Shown here piece by piece: positions 42,311-54,231 of a stretch of 64,000 nucleotides of DNA. The translations under genes were made by a program, and so were the position numbers. The notes under the pieces are model-generated. The model was not told the DNA's origin and searched no databases. It saw nothing but the letters and a program-made list of their open reading frames with translations. Source of the stretch: Varroa destructor (lineage: Eukaryota > Arthropoda > Arachnida > Mesostigmata > Varroidae); contig NW_019211457.1 in NCBI RefSeq assembly GCF_002443255.2, forward strand, positions 45,971,690 to 46,035,689, given 5' to 3'. Positions within the stretch are counted from its first letter, which is position 1. Every line of letters begins with the position of its first letter.

Positions 42311-43942
42311 ATGAGCAATACACGGCTTCAGCTGATTTTACCCGATCCGAGTCCGCGTCCTCGAAAGGATCCCTCGGACTTTCCAAGCAGCCTCAGCCTC
42401 CAGGAACCAAAGTTGATACAAGCAACAAAAATGGGCCACGAAGAGGTCGTAGACAAGGCACGATTGCCGATGATCAAATCGGGGCAGGATGACGCCTTGG
42501 CTGATAACAAGAGCCAGAGCTCTCCCCGGGTGCTTGTCGCCACCCCCGAGCAGGTGATGAAAATGTACATGCACAAGTTGACGGTCTACGAACACATTGA
42601 GATATTCAACTATTCGCAAATCTATTTTATTGGCGCCAATGCTAAGAAGCGTCAGCCTACAACGAACATGGGGCAAAATTGTGGTTACGATGATGAGCAG
42701 GGCTCGTATGTGCATGTCCCACACGACCATATTGCGTATCGTTACGAAATGCTCAAAGTGATTGGCAAGGGCAGCTTTGGCCAAGTGGTGAAGGCGTTCG
42801 ACCACAAGACACATACGCACGTCGCTCTCAAGATGGTTCGAAATGAAAAGCGTTTCCATAGGCAGGCGCAGGAAGAAATCAAGATTCTCGACCATCTACG
42901 AAAACAGGACAAGGATAATTCAATGAACATCATTCACATGTTTGAGCATTTCACGTTCCGCAACCATATGTGTATCACGTTTGAGCTGCTATCGATCAAT
43001 CTGTACGAGCTAATTAAGAAAAACAAATTTGGCGGGTTTTCATTACAGCTAGTCCGCAAGTTCGCTCATTCTCTTCTGCAGTGTCTCGATGCTGTCTACC
43101 GTAACAAGATTATTCACTGCGACCTCAAACCTGAGAATATCCTGTTGAAACAACAGGGCCGCTCGGGTATCAAGGTGATCGATTTTGGCTCGTCGTGTTA
43201 CGAACATCAGCGTGTTTATACGTATATTCAGTCTAGGTTTTACCGTGCGCCCGAGGTAATTCTTGGCGCCAAGTACGGAATGCCCATCGATATGTGGTCG
43301 CTGGGCTGTATTCTCGCCGAACTGCACACGGGCTACCCGCTTTTACCTGGTGAAGATGAGGGCGACCAGCTGGCGTGCACCATGGAGCTGCTGGGCAAGC
43401 CACCTCAGAAGTTGTTGGACCAGTCAAAGCGAGCGAAGAACTTTTTCTCACAGAAGGGTTACCCCCGGTACTGTACCGTGACGCCACTGCCGAATGGTGA
43501 CTATCTACTTGGAGGAGGCCGTTCGCGACGGGGCAAGCTTCGTGGGCCCCCGGGCAGCTTGAAGATGACCACCGCTCTAAAAGGCAGCGACGATGCGTTG
43601 TTCATCGATTTTATCAAGCGGTGTCTCGAATGGGACCCCGCGGTCCGAATGACGCCCAGCGCGGCATTGAGGCACGCGTGGCTCAGGCGGAAATTGCCAA
43701 GAACGCCGCAAACGAGTAGCAACTCAACGTCGGCTGCCGTAACGAGTGCAACGGTTGTGTCCGCTTCGACGGCCAGTTCGCTGGGACCCGCTGGTGTCTC
43801 CCTGGGAGTTTCCCTACACCGAACTCAAACAGATGATGCGCCCGTTCGCTACAAAAGTACCGCGAACGGACTAAACGGCATCCCACCAATCGTTATTTCG
43901 GCCGGAGAGACCCAGGTCCCAAAGGCTCCCGTCCTTAGATAG
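42311..43942 (+). CDS. Dyrk2: Dyrk2-type class II DYRK protein kinase, single coding exon
   Basis: A dual-specificity tyrosine-regulated kinase. It autophosphorylates its activation-loop tyrosine and then phosphorylates Ser/Thr targets in the cytoplasm and nucleus. The 543-aa frame is complete and intronless. The class II DH-box/NAPA region ([26 protein letters not shown]) covers roughly residues 74-120. The kinase domain runs about 145-460, with glycine loop GKGSFGQV (152-159), ATP lysine in VALKMV (K174), catalytic HCDLKPEN (D271), DFG (291-293), activation loop YTY (Y303/Y305) and SRFYRAPEV. The [13 protein letters not shown] insert and WDPAVRMTP are also present. All catalytic residues are intact. 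The C-terminal about 80 residues are Ser/Thr/Ala-rich. ATG 42311 is the first in frame after a TAG at 42239; ATG 42431 (AAAATGG) has a better start context and still precedes the DH box. An unseen 5' UTR exon is possible. Confidence 0.96.
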   Translation: MSNTRLQLILPDPSPRPRKDPSDFPSSLSLQEPKLIQATKMGHEEVVDKARLPMIKSGQDDALADNKSQSSPRVLVATPEQVMKMYMHKLTVYEHIEIFNYSQIYFIGANAKKRQPTTNMGQNCGYDDEQGSYVHVPHDHIAYRYEMLKVIGKGSFGQVVKAFDHKTHTHVALKMVRNEKRFHRQAQEEIKILDHLRKQDKDNSMNIIHMFEHFTFRNHMCITFELLSINLYELIKKNKFGGFSLQLVRKFAHSLLQCLDAVYRNKIIHCDLKPENILLKQQGRSGIKVIDFGSSCYEHQRVYTYIQSRFYRAPEVILGAKYGMPIDMWSLGCILAELHTGYPLLPGEDEGDQLACTMELLGKPPQKLLDQSKRAKNFFSQKGYPRYCTVTPLPNGDYLLGGGRSRRGKLRGPPGSLKMTTALKGSDDALFIDFIKRCLEWDPAVRMTPSAALRHAWLRRKLPRTPQTSSNSTSAAVTSATVVSASTASSLGPAGVSLGVSLHRTQTDDAPVRYKSTANGLNGIPPIVISAGETQVPKAPVLR

Positions 43943-46538
43943 GACATCGCTCTCCAGTCACTGTGATAGACTACTAAACAATTACCGTCAATTGCTTGCT
44001 GAGTCGGTCCGAGAGAAAGAGAGAGGGAAAACGAAAAGAAAAGCGAACACATTCATGTATAGAATAGTTTACTAGGTGGCCAATGCAAGGCGGCCCCCTG
44101 TCGCCACCTTGACGGCAAGTGTTACACGAAGAACGAAGGCTTTTTCGGGTCCACGCATGGACGGCCGAGGAGAACAAAACAGAAAAGAATTCTACAAAGC
44201 AGGTAGAGCGGAGATAATGATGGTGATGACGATGATTCGAATGGTACAGAAGATGCAGAAAATGTCGGACGATTTCGACGCGATTGCGACCCGTTGTTAA
44301 CAAGAACGACAGCGACGGAAAATGCTATGAGTCCCGTGCTCTGCTGCGTCGTGCTCCGCCGTTCAGCCGAAATGTGCAGGGTTCTCGACTTTAGAGTACC
44401 CAGGGAAATCCTATAGAATAGCGGCTGACGGCCAAAGCAGGGCACAGCATTCAGAGCCTAGGTAGTTTCGCGTGTAGGCGCCCTTAAACGTCACCGTGTG
44501 TTGTAGGGTGCTGGTGCGTTTCTGTAGTTATAAACAAATAAGCAAACAAAAAGATTTAATCACGAGCGAATAGACACCGACGATTTACACTGGACTCGAG
44601 GCCGAGGAAGAGACGAGACTTAAGAAGCAGACATCCGCTTGTTTTGTTCACATAACGGTGATGATTATGACGACGTCAGCTACTATAACGCGTACCATGA
44701 TCACAATAAGATAAAAGAAATGTATGTGCTTGGAACAGTTAATCAGTATGGGTAACACAGTGGGGCAGAGTTGGACACGGTCTCACATCTCATCAAACAA
44801 AAAGAGAGATACAAAGCAAACAAATCTATGAAAGACAAAAAGGATACGAAAAGCGAGAAAAAAATGGGTTTGATTCGAGTGCGCACGAATGAATAGGTCA
44901 TGAGGAACGTATTTCTCGACAAACTTCGATGGAAGTGAAACAAAATGGAACGTTAGGATTATTATCTATGTGTTACTACTCTATAGCATAGCCCTGGTCA
45001 CAAAGTGGACGATGATGGTTCTGCTGATCGCAGTTAGTATTGGACCAGCGGGTCCTGGGCTACCTTGGAACAGGGTTCTTGGGCGGCGGCCAAGTGGTGT
45101 GTTAGCGGATAACACTATAGGTTATACTGAGTTGATTTGGGCGTGGGAGTTAATCTTTTCAATTAATTGCACGCATTGTTATACCCTGGATGAACTATTC
45201 GATGGCCACATGATCTGAAGAGAGCATTGTAAAAAGCTTTCCACGGTTTCCCCGTAATGTCATATTTGGAGGCGAACTATTTGAGCAAACAATCTACGTC
45301 TATCCACCAGTTGTGTATCGTTATCCCTAACTACTACAGTGGTCGCGCGCCCAGATCTCCATGCGACTAGAATCTCCATGCGTTCGCCAGCAGCATCTCG
45401 TCGATCAGGTCCATGAGCGAGCTTACGACGCTCTGTGCCCTGGCGCAACGGCAATGAAATGGGTTGCAATTTGGTCAGGCCAACAACGTGTCGACAAAAT
45501 AGTCTTCCGCTGGCCCGGGCAGAAAGTGCGAAACTTTCGGTGGTGCTGCGCCGCCGCTGTTACCAAGCTGGTGCTAATTAAAGCACCTACTTGATACCAT
45601 TTGCGTACTGCACTACGCGGGGACAATGTATTATATTATCATTTAATGAATTGCTGTTGAACGAAAGGTTAGAGTAGTCAGAACGTTGAGAAAGTAGCTA
45701 GCTATCTAGCTAGGGGATATTAGGCCGAAGGAGGGGAGAAGGGACAGATTTTCAATAACAACTGCCTTTATCTTTTTGGTAGTCTGGGGGGAGCAACTTC
45801 GATTTTTCTATGATGGCAATCGAACCAGGTACGGATTGCGGTGTCTCTGCGGCATGTGAGCAGATATCTGATCAGTGAGAAGGTCGAAATAGACAAAGAA
45901 AAATGGTTCCAAGTGAGGTCCCTGCGGGGGCGTTATAACGTGATACGCGAACTTCAGCTGAAGTTGGCACAGTAGCCAATTCTTCTTAAAGCTCTTTAAG
46001 ATGTCAAGCGGAACGACAGTGTACCAACATAGACATCAGTTACAACGTAACTTGTGAATCTCTTGTCCTATGAATAGTGATCAACGCATAGTATGCGCAT
46101 GTAATTATTACCTATAATTACCATCATTATTATTTTACGCGATTCAAAGCATACATACACAAGTATATACGCCGTTCTCCCTCGAATTAATTAAGTTAGA
46201 CTTGCTTGCAGAATCATTCACTCGGCGACATCAAAAGATAAGATAACAACGACATAATCGCCAGTATACATGAGTAGGGGGGGCGATCGAGTCTGCTGGT
46301 CTCTGTAATCTAATCGTAAAGTAGAATAATGATAACGATGCTAATAATGATAATTATACCAACGTACATTTATATAAACTTATATAACATATACTGTATT
46401 TATTAGAAACGACATTAATTACATAAGTATCATCGTTCTTCCTCTTCGCAACGCGCGACGAGTTGCACTTGTACCCCAACCTCCATTCAATAATACCGTG
46501 CTCCCAAACAAGCCGATAGTAATTTTCTACATATATAT
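43943..46538. other. Dyrk2 3' region, UTR end not determined
   Basis: Follows the TAG stop at 43940. Purine-rich patches (44000-44050, 44790-44870) and an ATTAAA at 45577-45582 are present, but I cannot fix a polyadenylation site. Open frames here have no recognisable similarity. Confidence 0.5.
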
Positions 46539-46638
46539 NNNNNNNNNNNNNNNNNNNNNNNNNNNNNNNNNNNNNNNNNNNNNNNNNNNNNNNNNNNNNN
46601 NNNNNNNNNNNNNNNNNNNNNNNNNNNNNNNNNNNNNN
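46539..46638. other. Assembly gap (100 N)
   Basis: Exactly 100 N, a common placeholder for a gap of unknown size. Both flanks are short AT microsatellite (ATATATAT before, TATATATG after), so the assembly probably broke in a TA repeat. Confidence 0.99.
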
Positions 46639-47890
46639 TATATATGTATCGTCAGTGCAAAAACTGCAAACAGATGAGAATTTCATATAGGTCATTTTAA
46701 TGCGGTACGATAGCTCGTACTTGTTGCCTCTGTTATGAATATTTACGCTCTATGGTCTGTCGTTGCTATAGGGGTCTTTGCGAACGGTGTTGCCATGTGC
46801 ATTTACTGCATGCCTTCGTACAGGTCCACCCTCTATGTGGAACCATTAACCGTACTAACTGAGCGTCGTAGTCGCCCCCTTGATGAATAGCTTGTAAACA
46901 CCACCACTTTGACTGGATCTCTGGATAAAGTTTGGCTAATTTGAACCCGTCTTCTTCACAAAGCTTCTCCAGCTAGATACTCTGTTCACTGATGCGCGCT
47001 ATTCGCTAATTTTTTTCTTAATGAAAACTCGTTTCTAAGAATAGTCAGATTCACCTGGTCTACTTGATTGATTTTACGTTAACGCGCCACTATGAAGCAA
47101 TACTGCCATATATATATAGTAATTCGACCGATCTATATCAGAAACACTTATGTCATTTCCTAGTCAACGTTGATGACGAGAAAGGTAGACAAGACTAGTC
47201 TGATTTGGCAATTTGTGCTGAGGACCGATCCGGAGCAGGCAACACTGAGCAATGTCAATCGTAAGAGACAGCCAAAACGACGACAGGTATTTACAGTAAG
47301 CCCATGTTTATAACCAAATAATAAAATTGATATTCTATTTGTGATCTGCCCCTGGCTATGAGGAAAAGCTCTAATGCCAGAATGGCTAAATGCTGAGCAT
47401 ATATTAAAATTAGGCACGTCCCATGTTCTCAGAAAGTCTCCCCATCTTTGCCTTCTATTAACACGCGCCTAAGACGGTGACAAACAGGTAGAGTTAGTAA
47501 TAGATAGCGTGTCCGAGTGTAAGTATAAACGAATGCTCGGTAAAGTTAAAGCAAAAAGTCTACACTGCCCCGATTCTTCCGGCGCTCGAGTCGTCCCCGC
47601 TGTACCCCTTTTTATATATGTATGGAGAGATGGATGGTCTGCTCACTTCTACCCCGCAACGTTGACGTAGCCTTGAAGGCTGTACTGACGATAGGCTAGC
47701 TCAAGGGGATGAGGAGACGGTGAAGTGACGCAAGTCTGCCTGACTTTAGCTTTGTTTTTGTGTATATACACATGACATATACTTGATGACAATAGGCAAA
47801 CGACATATCTAAGCCATTCGTGTAAGGATGGAATCATGACGAATCACCTGTTACTATTATTTTGTATTTCTATTTTTCACATTTATACAC

Positions 47891-47918
47891 GATGATGATG
47901 TGGATGATGATGATGATG

Positions 47919-47949
<31 letters not shown>
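47891..47949. repeat. (GAT)n microsatellite
   Basis: About 59 bp of GATGAT repeat, twice interrupted by GTG. A + strand open frame through it reads as poly-Met and is not a gene. Confidence 0.95.
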
Positions 47950-47950
<1 letters not shown>

Positions 47951-48020
47951 CATTGATAGAGTTGCAACAACAAATTTAGGAACTATAGTTGTATTAATAA
48001 TACACGCTTACTATAGACGA

Positions 48021-48041
48021 CGACAACAACAACAACAACAA
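48021..48041. repeat. (CAA)n microsatellite
   Basis: Seven CAA-type triplets following CGACGA. Confidence 0.9.
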
Positions 48042-48259
48042 AATAATAAATATTGATAATCATAAGTGTCATTGTAACTATAAAAAACGGCAAGAAACGA
48101 TGACCTACCAATTGTCAGGTTGTGTGGCAATAAATACGCGGATAATGGTGTTTCTATATACAAAGAAGAAAAAATGTTTTTTTCAAACCCAAATAAATCC
48201 ATCTAGTAATACACTATGCGAACTTTTACAATAGTTATTGCGTATACAAATAATATATT

Positions 48260-48928
48260 TTAGACCTGAGTGACTGGTGTCGTCTTGTGCATTTCACTAT
48301 GTGGCGGCTGGCATTCAGTGACAAATTGGAAATGACCGAAGAGCAGCGTACGTCCCGAATCGAAATCCAAAGAGTCCATTTTATCACAAAAAGCTGGTTC
48401 TTGCGGATTATCATACGATAGCGAAACGTAGATACTGACGAAACTTCTTTCTGGATTCCAAGGCACGTGTCGCGGGTCGTCATATAATTTCTAGGTAGCA
48501 GCTTACTGACTAGTCCACAATATGGATTAATATCGCAATTACGTAATAGACGGTTGCTAGTAATGTCATCCGTTTTAGCAACGGCAACCTCTTGAAGCAT
48601 CAGGCCCGCGTAGCGCTGCAGCTGGATAGCAAATAGCCTTAACGGAACAGCAAATCGGCTCGGGAGAATATTATGATGGAAGTCATTCGATGAGTGAAGC
48701 TTATGGACGCCGTCATGAGTATCTAGACTAAATATATCAAGTAGCCGGTGGATTTTTCCTTCGCTGAAACGGTCGCAGTCAAAAGAATTAGTTTCATTAC
48801 CTCCGTTCGAATTTTTCGGTTTTTGTTAATGTTTTGCTGATCAGTTGTTCTTTTGAATCAACAGACTGATTCGATAAGGAAAGTTGGCGTAGTGAGATTT
48901 TTGCCTCACTGTGTCGTTTTTTTCTTCC
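48260..48928 (-). pseudogene. Unidentified coding-like relic with frameshifts
   Basis: Read on the minus strand, one frame stays open from 48825 to 48235 (about 197 codons, no ATG near its start). It includes protein-like strings such as FAVPLRLFAIQLQRYAGLML and NCDINPYCGLVSKLLPR. At about 48488-48494, beside a short A run, the better-looking coding continues in another frame (LYDDPRHVPWNPERSFVSIY, then GHFQFVTECQPPHSEMHKTT) and ends at a TAA at 48260-48262. Upstream, a third frame (48800-48928, LRQLSLSNQSVDSKEQLI) seems to join through a five-A run near 48811-48816. One-base changes in A runs would connect the three parts. I do not recognise the family. It could be a pseudogene, a relic of an element, or a real exon with sequencing errors. 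Confidence 0.45.
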
Positions 48929-49100
48929 TTATTACATAATAATAATGCATACCTCATTTAGTACTGTTTTTGTTATTTTTTATATCGCTGTATACTGCCG
49001 AATATGTTTCTTTCAGCCTTGAGAGTCGCATAGAATAGATTCGTATAATACACAAAGTAGATCTCTGGCCGACTGTCATGGTGTCAGTTTTTCTAGCAAA

Positions 49101-49141
<41 letters not shown>
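49101..49141. repeat. (CT)n(AT)n compound microsatellite
   Basis: 20 bp of CT repeat directly joined to 21 bp of AT repeat. Confidence 0.97.
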
Positions 49142-51315
49142 CCCTTGACAGTTGTTGTTATTTTTTGCAGTTCTCTATTTTTTTCTTAGTACATCCAATA
49201 GGAATAGAAGAGTTCATATGACAAAATGACGTTTTATTACATTTGGGGTTGTTAGCAATAAGGAGCTTTTGCTTAGTTAGCTGTCCTGGGACATCTGGGA
49301 AATAGTTACACATATGTAGCGTGTATAGCGAAGACAAGCGATATGGGAAGAGGGTGCACGCACGGATTACGTAAACGGACCGACCTAGTAGCCGTCGCTA
49401 AATTCGGTGTTTGTAATGGCATGTACGTTAATATTAAAGCACTCTGTATAAGACAGGCTGTACTTTTTTTGAGACTATATCAGGTGGCCAGTTTGTTCTG
49501 AGGTAGATGCTTCATCAGAGCCAAAGGAAGGTACCTTGTTACCACAACCGCCATAACAGCAACTCGAACCAGCTTCCGACAGAAACTGTAATAACTTCAC
49601 TGACGCCCCTCCATACGGTAAGCATGTTTGCCGTCTACACAACTCGACCAATTGCGCACGTCCTGCCGACAAATACGAACGACAAGTACTTATAATAGTA
49701 AAACGTGCATCATCTATTCATAGCTAGCAGGCAAATGGCACAGGGTTTGACAACGGTAGCAACAGCCCTAGTGAAAAATTGACATAGACATAGTGTCATT
49801 CAACTCACAGTAGATAGATGCAGTAAACACTATTAACGAACTGCCGAATCTTTGCACCCCCATATAAGAACAACAAAAACGACGACCATACTGTCCGATA
49901 CACAACCAACAGCTTAGCACCGTTCGTGGCCGCTGCAATTGGATGGAAGTCTAGTAACAGTCCAGCACGTTTTATGAGTGGTGTCCCGGTCGCAGGTTAA
50001 GAATCCCGCCCCATAATGTGTATGTACAAAGAAACAGCCTGTTCCTGTGTGTGCGCATTTTCACGCAGCAGGACAGCGCTGCCCAACTAGGCCGGTTTAC
50101 TGTCCTAAGCTGAGTCTGAAACAAGCCAGCAATGGCACCATCTAACAGGTCGAACGCCGAACGAAGCTTTCGTACGGCTTGACGTGGCTATCTTCGTGTG
50201 TTTGTTTCGTAAAAACTGTGTTGCAGAAGATTTTATGCAGCTCAGAGCCAAGGGACCGACTAATAGCTTGATCTAATGCCGTCACGTTATAAACGAGACA
50301 TATAGCAGTGTCACAATAACGACTAAGCAATCAGCCATTGGATATTCGTACTGCCCAACCAATTCGTATATAGCAGTAATTACTATGTTATGGTAGCCAT
50401 TTCAATATGGCCGTATGTTCACCAACAATGTAAAAAACACATAGCTTTGTGCTGTTGTCACTTATGCGCTTGGTGCGTTTTCTTCAATCCCGAACGAAAT
50501 AGTTGTTTTACGAGCAATGAATAAACAAAAAAAGGTCCAACTGGCAACGTTAACAATCACGGGTTTGTTTTCGGTTAACCTGGTATAATACGAGGGTTAT
50601 GTACAGCAAAAATCACAATGATAACAACTGCATACCCTGACAGTGAAGAATCTAGGTAGGCGCTCAGCATTCTAACGGCTTTTCTCCACGTTACTTGCTC
50701 GGCTTACCCAAAGAACTAATGGAACTGATCCATTCTCAATAGCATAATGATAACAATACTAGCTCCTTAATAAAATACACGATGAATTGATTAGTAGACG
50801 ATGCATCAACAAAGAAATCATCAATATACACAGGGACAACACACAACGCGGCAGGATTAATTTCGAAACTAAAAAAACTTCGCGGGTTTTCCGCTCATCA
50901 TGGGCGACGGAACATTAGCGTCCAAGGCAAAACACCGTCCACGGGACTAGCCACTGACGACACTGTCATCGGCAAACAATCGATTAACAAATCGTCCAGT
51001 ACTCGCTTTAGCTGTCTCTACTTTCGTTGAAACTCCGTTATCCCGCCGCGTAATCGGTCATACGACGTAAATATCATCGATGCTTTGTGTGTACATTAGT
51101 ATGCTATTTTAGCATTGACAATGACGATGATGATTATGAATCGAGATAGTCATAGACGGATATACCGGAAAGGAAGTATGTCGTGGCTGTAATTCTCTCG
51201 CCGCTAGGATCTTATACTTAGTGGCGAGATGGCATGTACCGGGCTCTTCTCAGTGATCGCTTGCTCCATTTATAGGTCCGAATCCAAAAATGGGCTGGGT
51301 CAACCTGACTCTAAA

Positions 51316-51339
51316 CAGCAGCAACAACAACAACAACAA
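51316..51339. repeat. (CAG/CAA)n microsatellite
   Basis: Two CAG triplets followed by CAA repeats. Confidence 0.85.
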
Positions 51340-53690
51340 ACATGATCCATTGACAGCACCGTACTATTTATGAGCACGAAATGAATGTCTTTTTAGCTGG
51401 CACAAACGCTTGACAGCTTCTGAGCAGTCTGATCAGCTATTTATCATCGTCTATGACGTCGTGACAAGCCGAACGAAAAAATATTGTGCCAATGAGGCGC
51501 TTTGTGAAGACCTCCGAGCAAGCGCATTGGCTGAGAGTTAGCCAAACTTGTCGTATTTTATACTTTTTTCGTTGGCCCAGTGGACTCCGGAAAATCTGCA
51601 TAGACAGCCTTCATGGAACCTTCGACACTAACATATCACTTATGTTAGTCGGTGACATTGAACCAAGCTAATAGTTTTTACCAAACAGAACATGTCGTAA
51701 CATTATATACGAATCGTTATGAATTTGACCTATGGTGAGTCTTGGAAAATTTTATAGTAATGATGCGGAATATAACTTACGAAAGATTTACCATTGACCG
51801 CATCAACGTGAATTTATCCAGAACCAGAAGCCAATAATAATTGAAAGCCTCGACTGAGCAGATTCGAAAATATCGTAGTACGGCAAGAAGGGAACTCAAT
51901 ACCGTGAGGCTTGTAGGTCGTATGTTGTGTGAGGCTAGCCAATTGGGACACCCTGTGATTAAGTAGAACTTCCGTTGGACTGTGGCAAGCTTAGAATATT
52001 GAACCCGCACACCTGGACGGACATCTTCGGCCTGTATTCTTAAGGAAACAACATCATAGACTGTTGCTGTTAAATCGACTGTCTGGGGCACAGTCAAACA
52101 TGCTAGACTGGGTTCGGTACTGCGTCGAGCCGCAATACTAAACAGAGCAGATGGGGGTGTGATAAATACGTACCACAATGACAGGTCCCAAGTAGGTCAA
52201 CATCCACGAAGTCCAACCCAAAACTGAAAATGAGAAAACACACTTTAAACAGACAAGCGACATCGATGATGTGTATCTTTAGCCTCCACGAGGTGGCCGA
52301 CCATCATCTGTGCGACAAAAGTTTTCATACCAGTTACCTAAACTATCTTAATAGTTAATTAATTGAGTCTGGTGTCCATTGCATATGAAACCGAACGAAT
52401 AGGTACGAAGAATGTAAAGGAACAACTGAATCGTCTGGTTTATAGCATTATCTCTCTTACCCGGTTGAGATGTGAGCGTTGTCTAGCATCGCCTGCTATC
52501 TGCTGTTGTTAACGTCATTGTTTTATGGTCCATTGAAAGAAACATGGCGAAGCAGGCAAAAGGCATTAAAGAACCAATGCGGAGTCTGTTAGCTGTCTGT
52601 TGAAATCGACAAACATGAAATTATCCTACCCACAAACACAGTAAGGAATGAGTCTATAAAACTGCCGCATATTTACTAGCAATATATAATAGCTATTTTG
52701 TCCTCTCGTTTCTGCGTTGTGACAACATCTTGTTCGTCAGCTTTTCCCTTGTCCATCCCCACATCCAACTGAAGACACCTCGCTCTACCTCGCCTTACCA
52801 GTGAGTCGAATGATGTGTGGTATTCAATTGAATATATTGATGATTAATAAATATTGATATGAATAATGATAAAATGATGTGACCGATGCCGATGTGTCAA
52901 CATGTGGCGAGAGAGGAGTCGAAAGGATTCATGAAGGTAATGATAATGACGCTGACGTCAGCAACAATTGTAGACGTGACAAACCAATATAATTGATTAT
53001 AACGAGGTAATTAATATGAGTGATGATGAATAATGATATAAATAGTAACAATGGTGACAAAAAAATACGGCAAAAGAGAGTTCATTTGATTGAGGACAGG
53101 TTATTGTGTAGCGTGTAATGATTCGAGTGTAATAATACAATCGATAGTAACGAGACGAGATAATCGAGTCTAGCAAGTGTTAGTCGATGTTTGTACGTCG
53201 CAATGGCGCCGACAGAATGGCCGTTCGATATAATAATGATGATAAAGATAACGATGCTAATGATGATGATATTAAACTGATAGAAAAGTAAAGGTAATTA
53301 TGATAATATTACGCGTAGAGAGTGGAGGAGACAGATTGAAAGGTGGCGCAGCACGGCTCGACGCCAATATATATCCATATAACGACAGATTATGGAATAA
53401 CATGTATGGTATATATGGACGTGGGCGTGTAACTCAGGCGTCTATATTGTTTAGTAGAAATAATAACATGAAGGCAACAAGTGCTTGGGAAAATACGCAA
53501 AAACCATTGGGGTACAAAATATAGATTAGATCTGGGGTGCAACGTATGTGACGGCGGAACGTGACCGTGTTTTGTCTTCTCGCTCTAAATAAACCTCATA
53601 GGCGAAGGAGAAGATGATGACGAATTATCACTATTGTAAAGTCGGTCGGCCTCGCTGGTCTCCTCTATCTGATAAACAGAGCAACACAAC

Positions 53691-53715
53691 ATATATATAT
53701 ATATATATATATATA
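53691..53715. repeat. (TA)n microsatellite
   Basis: About 25 bp of AT dinucleotide repeat. Confidence 0.95.
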
Positions 53716-53957
53716 GTATGGTGACGTTTAAGAAGAGTTTGCGTGTTGAGAAACGATGAAGTGGTCACACTGAAATCAACGGTGACGCTGATGGTGGCCA
53801 GCAGAGGTTGTTCTGAAGGTGTCTAGGTTTCAAGGGGAAAGTCACGCACTGTCATTGGCGGTTTCGTGGGGGTCGGCAAAGGAGTGGTACGGGACGGGAA
53901 GAAGTAACAGCCTGGAACGCAATGGAACTCGACAATGTGGAATTTAGAATTTCATAG

Positions 53958-53958
<1 letters not shown>

Positions 53959-54011
<53 letters not shown>
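53959..54011. repeat. (TA)n microsatellite, left of MITE
   Basis: About 53 bp of TA repeat ending directly at the inverted terminal repeat of the element at 54012. Confidence 0.95.
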
Positions 54012-54015
<4 letters not shown>

Positions 54016-54191
54016 GGTAGGTCAAAAATAGGTCTACAGTAGGAAAAGACGTAGATCTAGATATAGAAAAAAATAGGCTTTTAATAAGGAGACAACTAAG
54101 TTCCTGATTGGAACAAACCTCTTGAGCCATTTTTTTCCTAGCTGTACATGTAATTATCTTTCCCACCGTAAGCCTACCTGTGATCCACCCT

Positions 54192-54193
<2 letters not shown>
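54012..54193. mobile_element. 182-bp mariner-like MITE inserted in a TA microsatellite
   Basis: The left end ACAGGGTAGGTCAAAAATAG and the reverse complement of the right end (ACAGGGTGGATCACAGGTAG) match at 23 of the first 32 positions, forming terminal inverted repeats. TA repeats lie on both sides, in line with the TA target preference of Tc1/mariner transposases. The element is too short to encode a transposase, so it is non-autonomous. The minus-strand peptide across it is not a known protein. Confidence 0.75.

Positions 54194-54194
<1 letters not shown>

Positions 54195-54228
<34 letters not shown>
54195..54228. repeat. (TA)n microsatellite, right of MITE
   Basis: About 34 bp of TA repeat. 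Together with 53959-54011 it probably represents one original microsatellite split by the insertion. Confidence 0.95.

Positions 54229-54231
<3 letters not shown>

Larger units (their letters stand above)
46639..48259. other. Noncoding stretch with triplet microsatellites
   Basis: No gene recognised. It contains a GAT tract (47891-47949) and a CAA tract (48021-48041). Confidence 0.6.
48929..54011. other. Noncoding stretch, no supported gene
   Basis: No recognised coding similarity. The 133-codon minus-strand frame at 51777-52178 is unsupported (see rejected). From about 52.8 kb the sequence becomes ATG/GAT-rich and is dotted with TA microsatellites, which suggests long UTR or intronic sequence. 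Confidence 0.55.

Noticed and set aside
51777..52178. 133-codon minus-strand open frame, with a possible small upstream exon at 52174-52223
   Set aside because: No recognisable domain, and the length is compatible with chance in a 64-kb window. The splice-like borders are not supported by any similarity.
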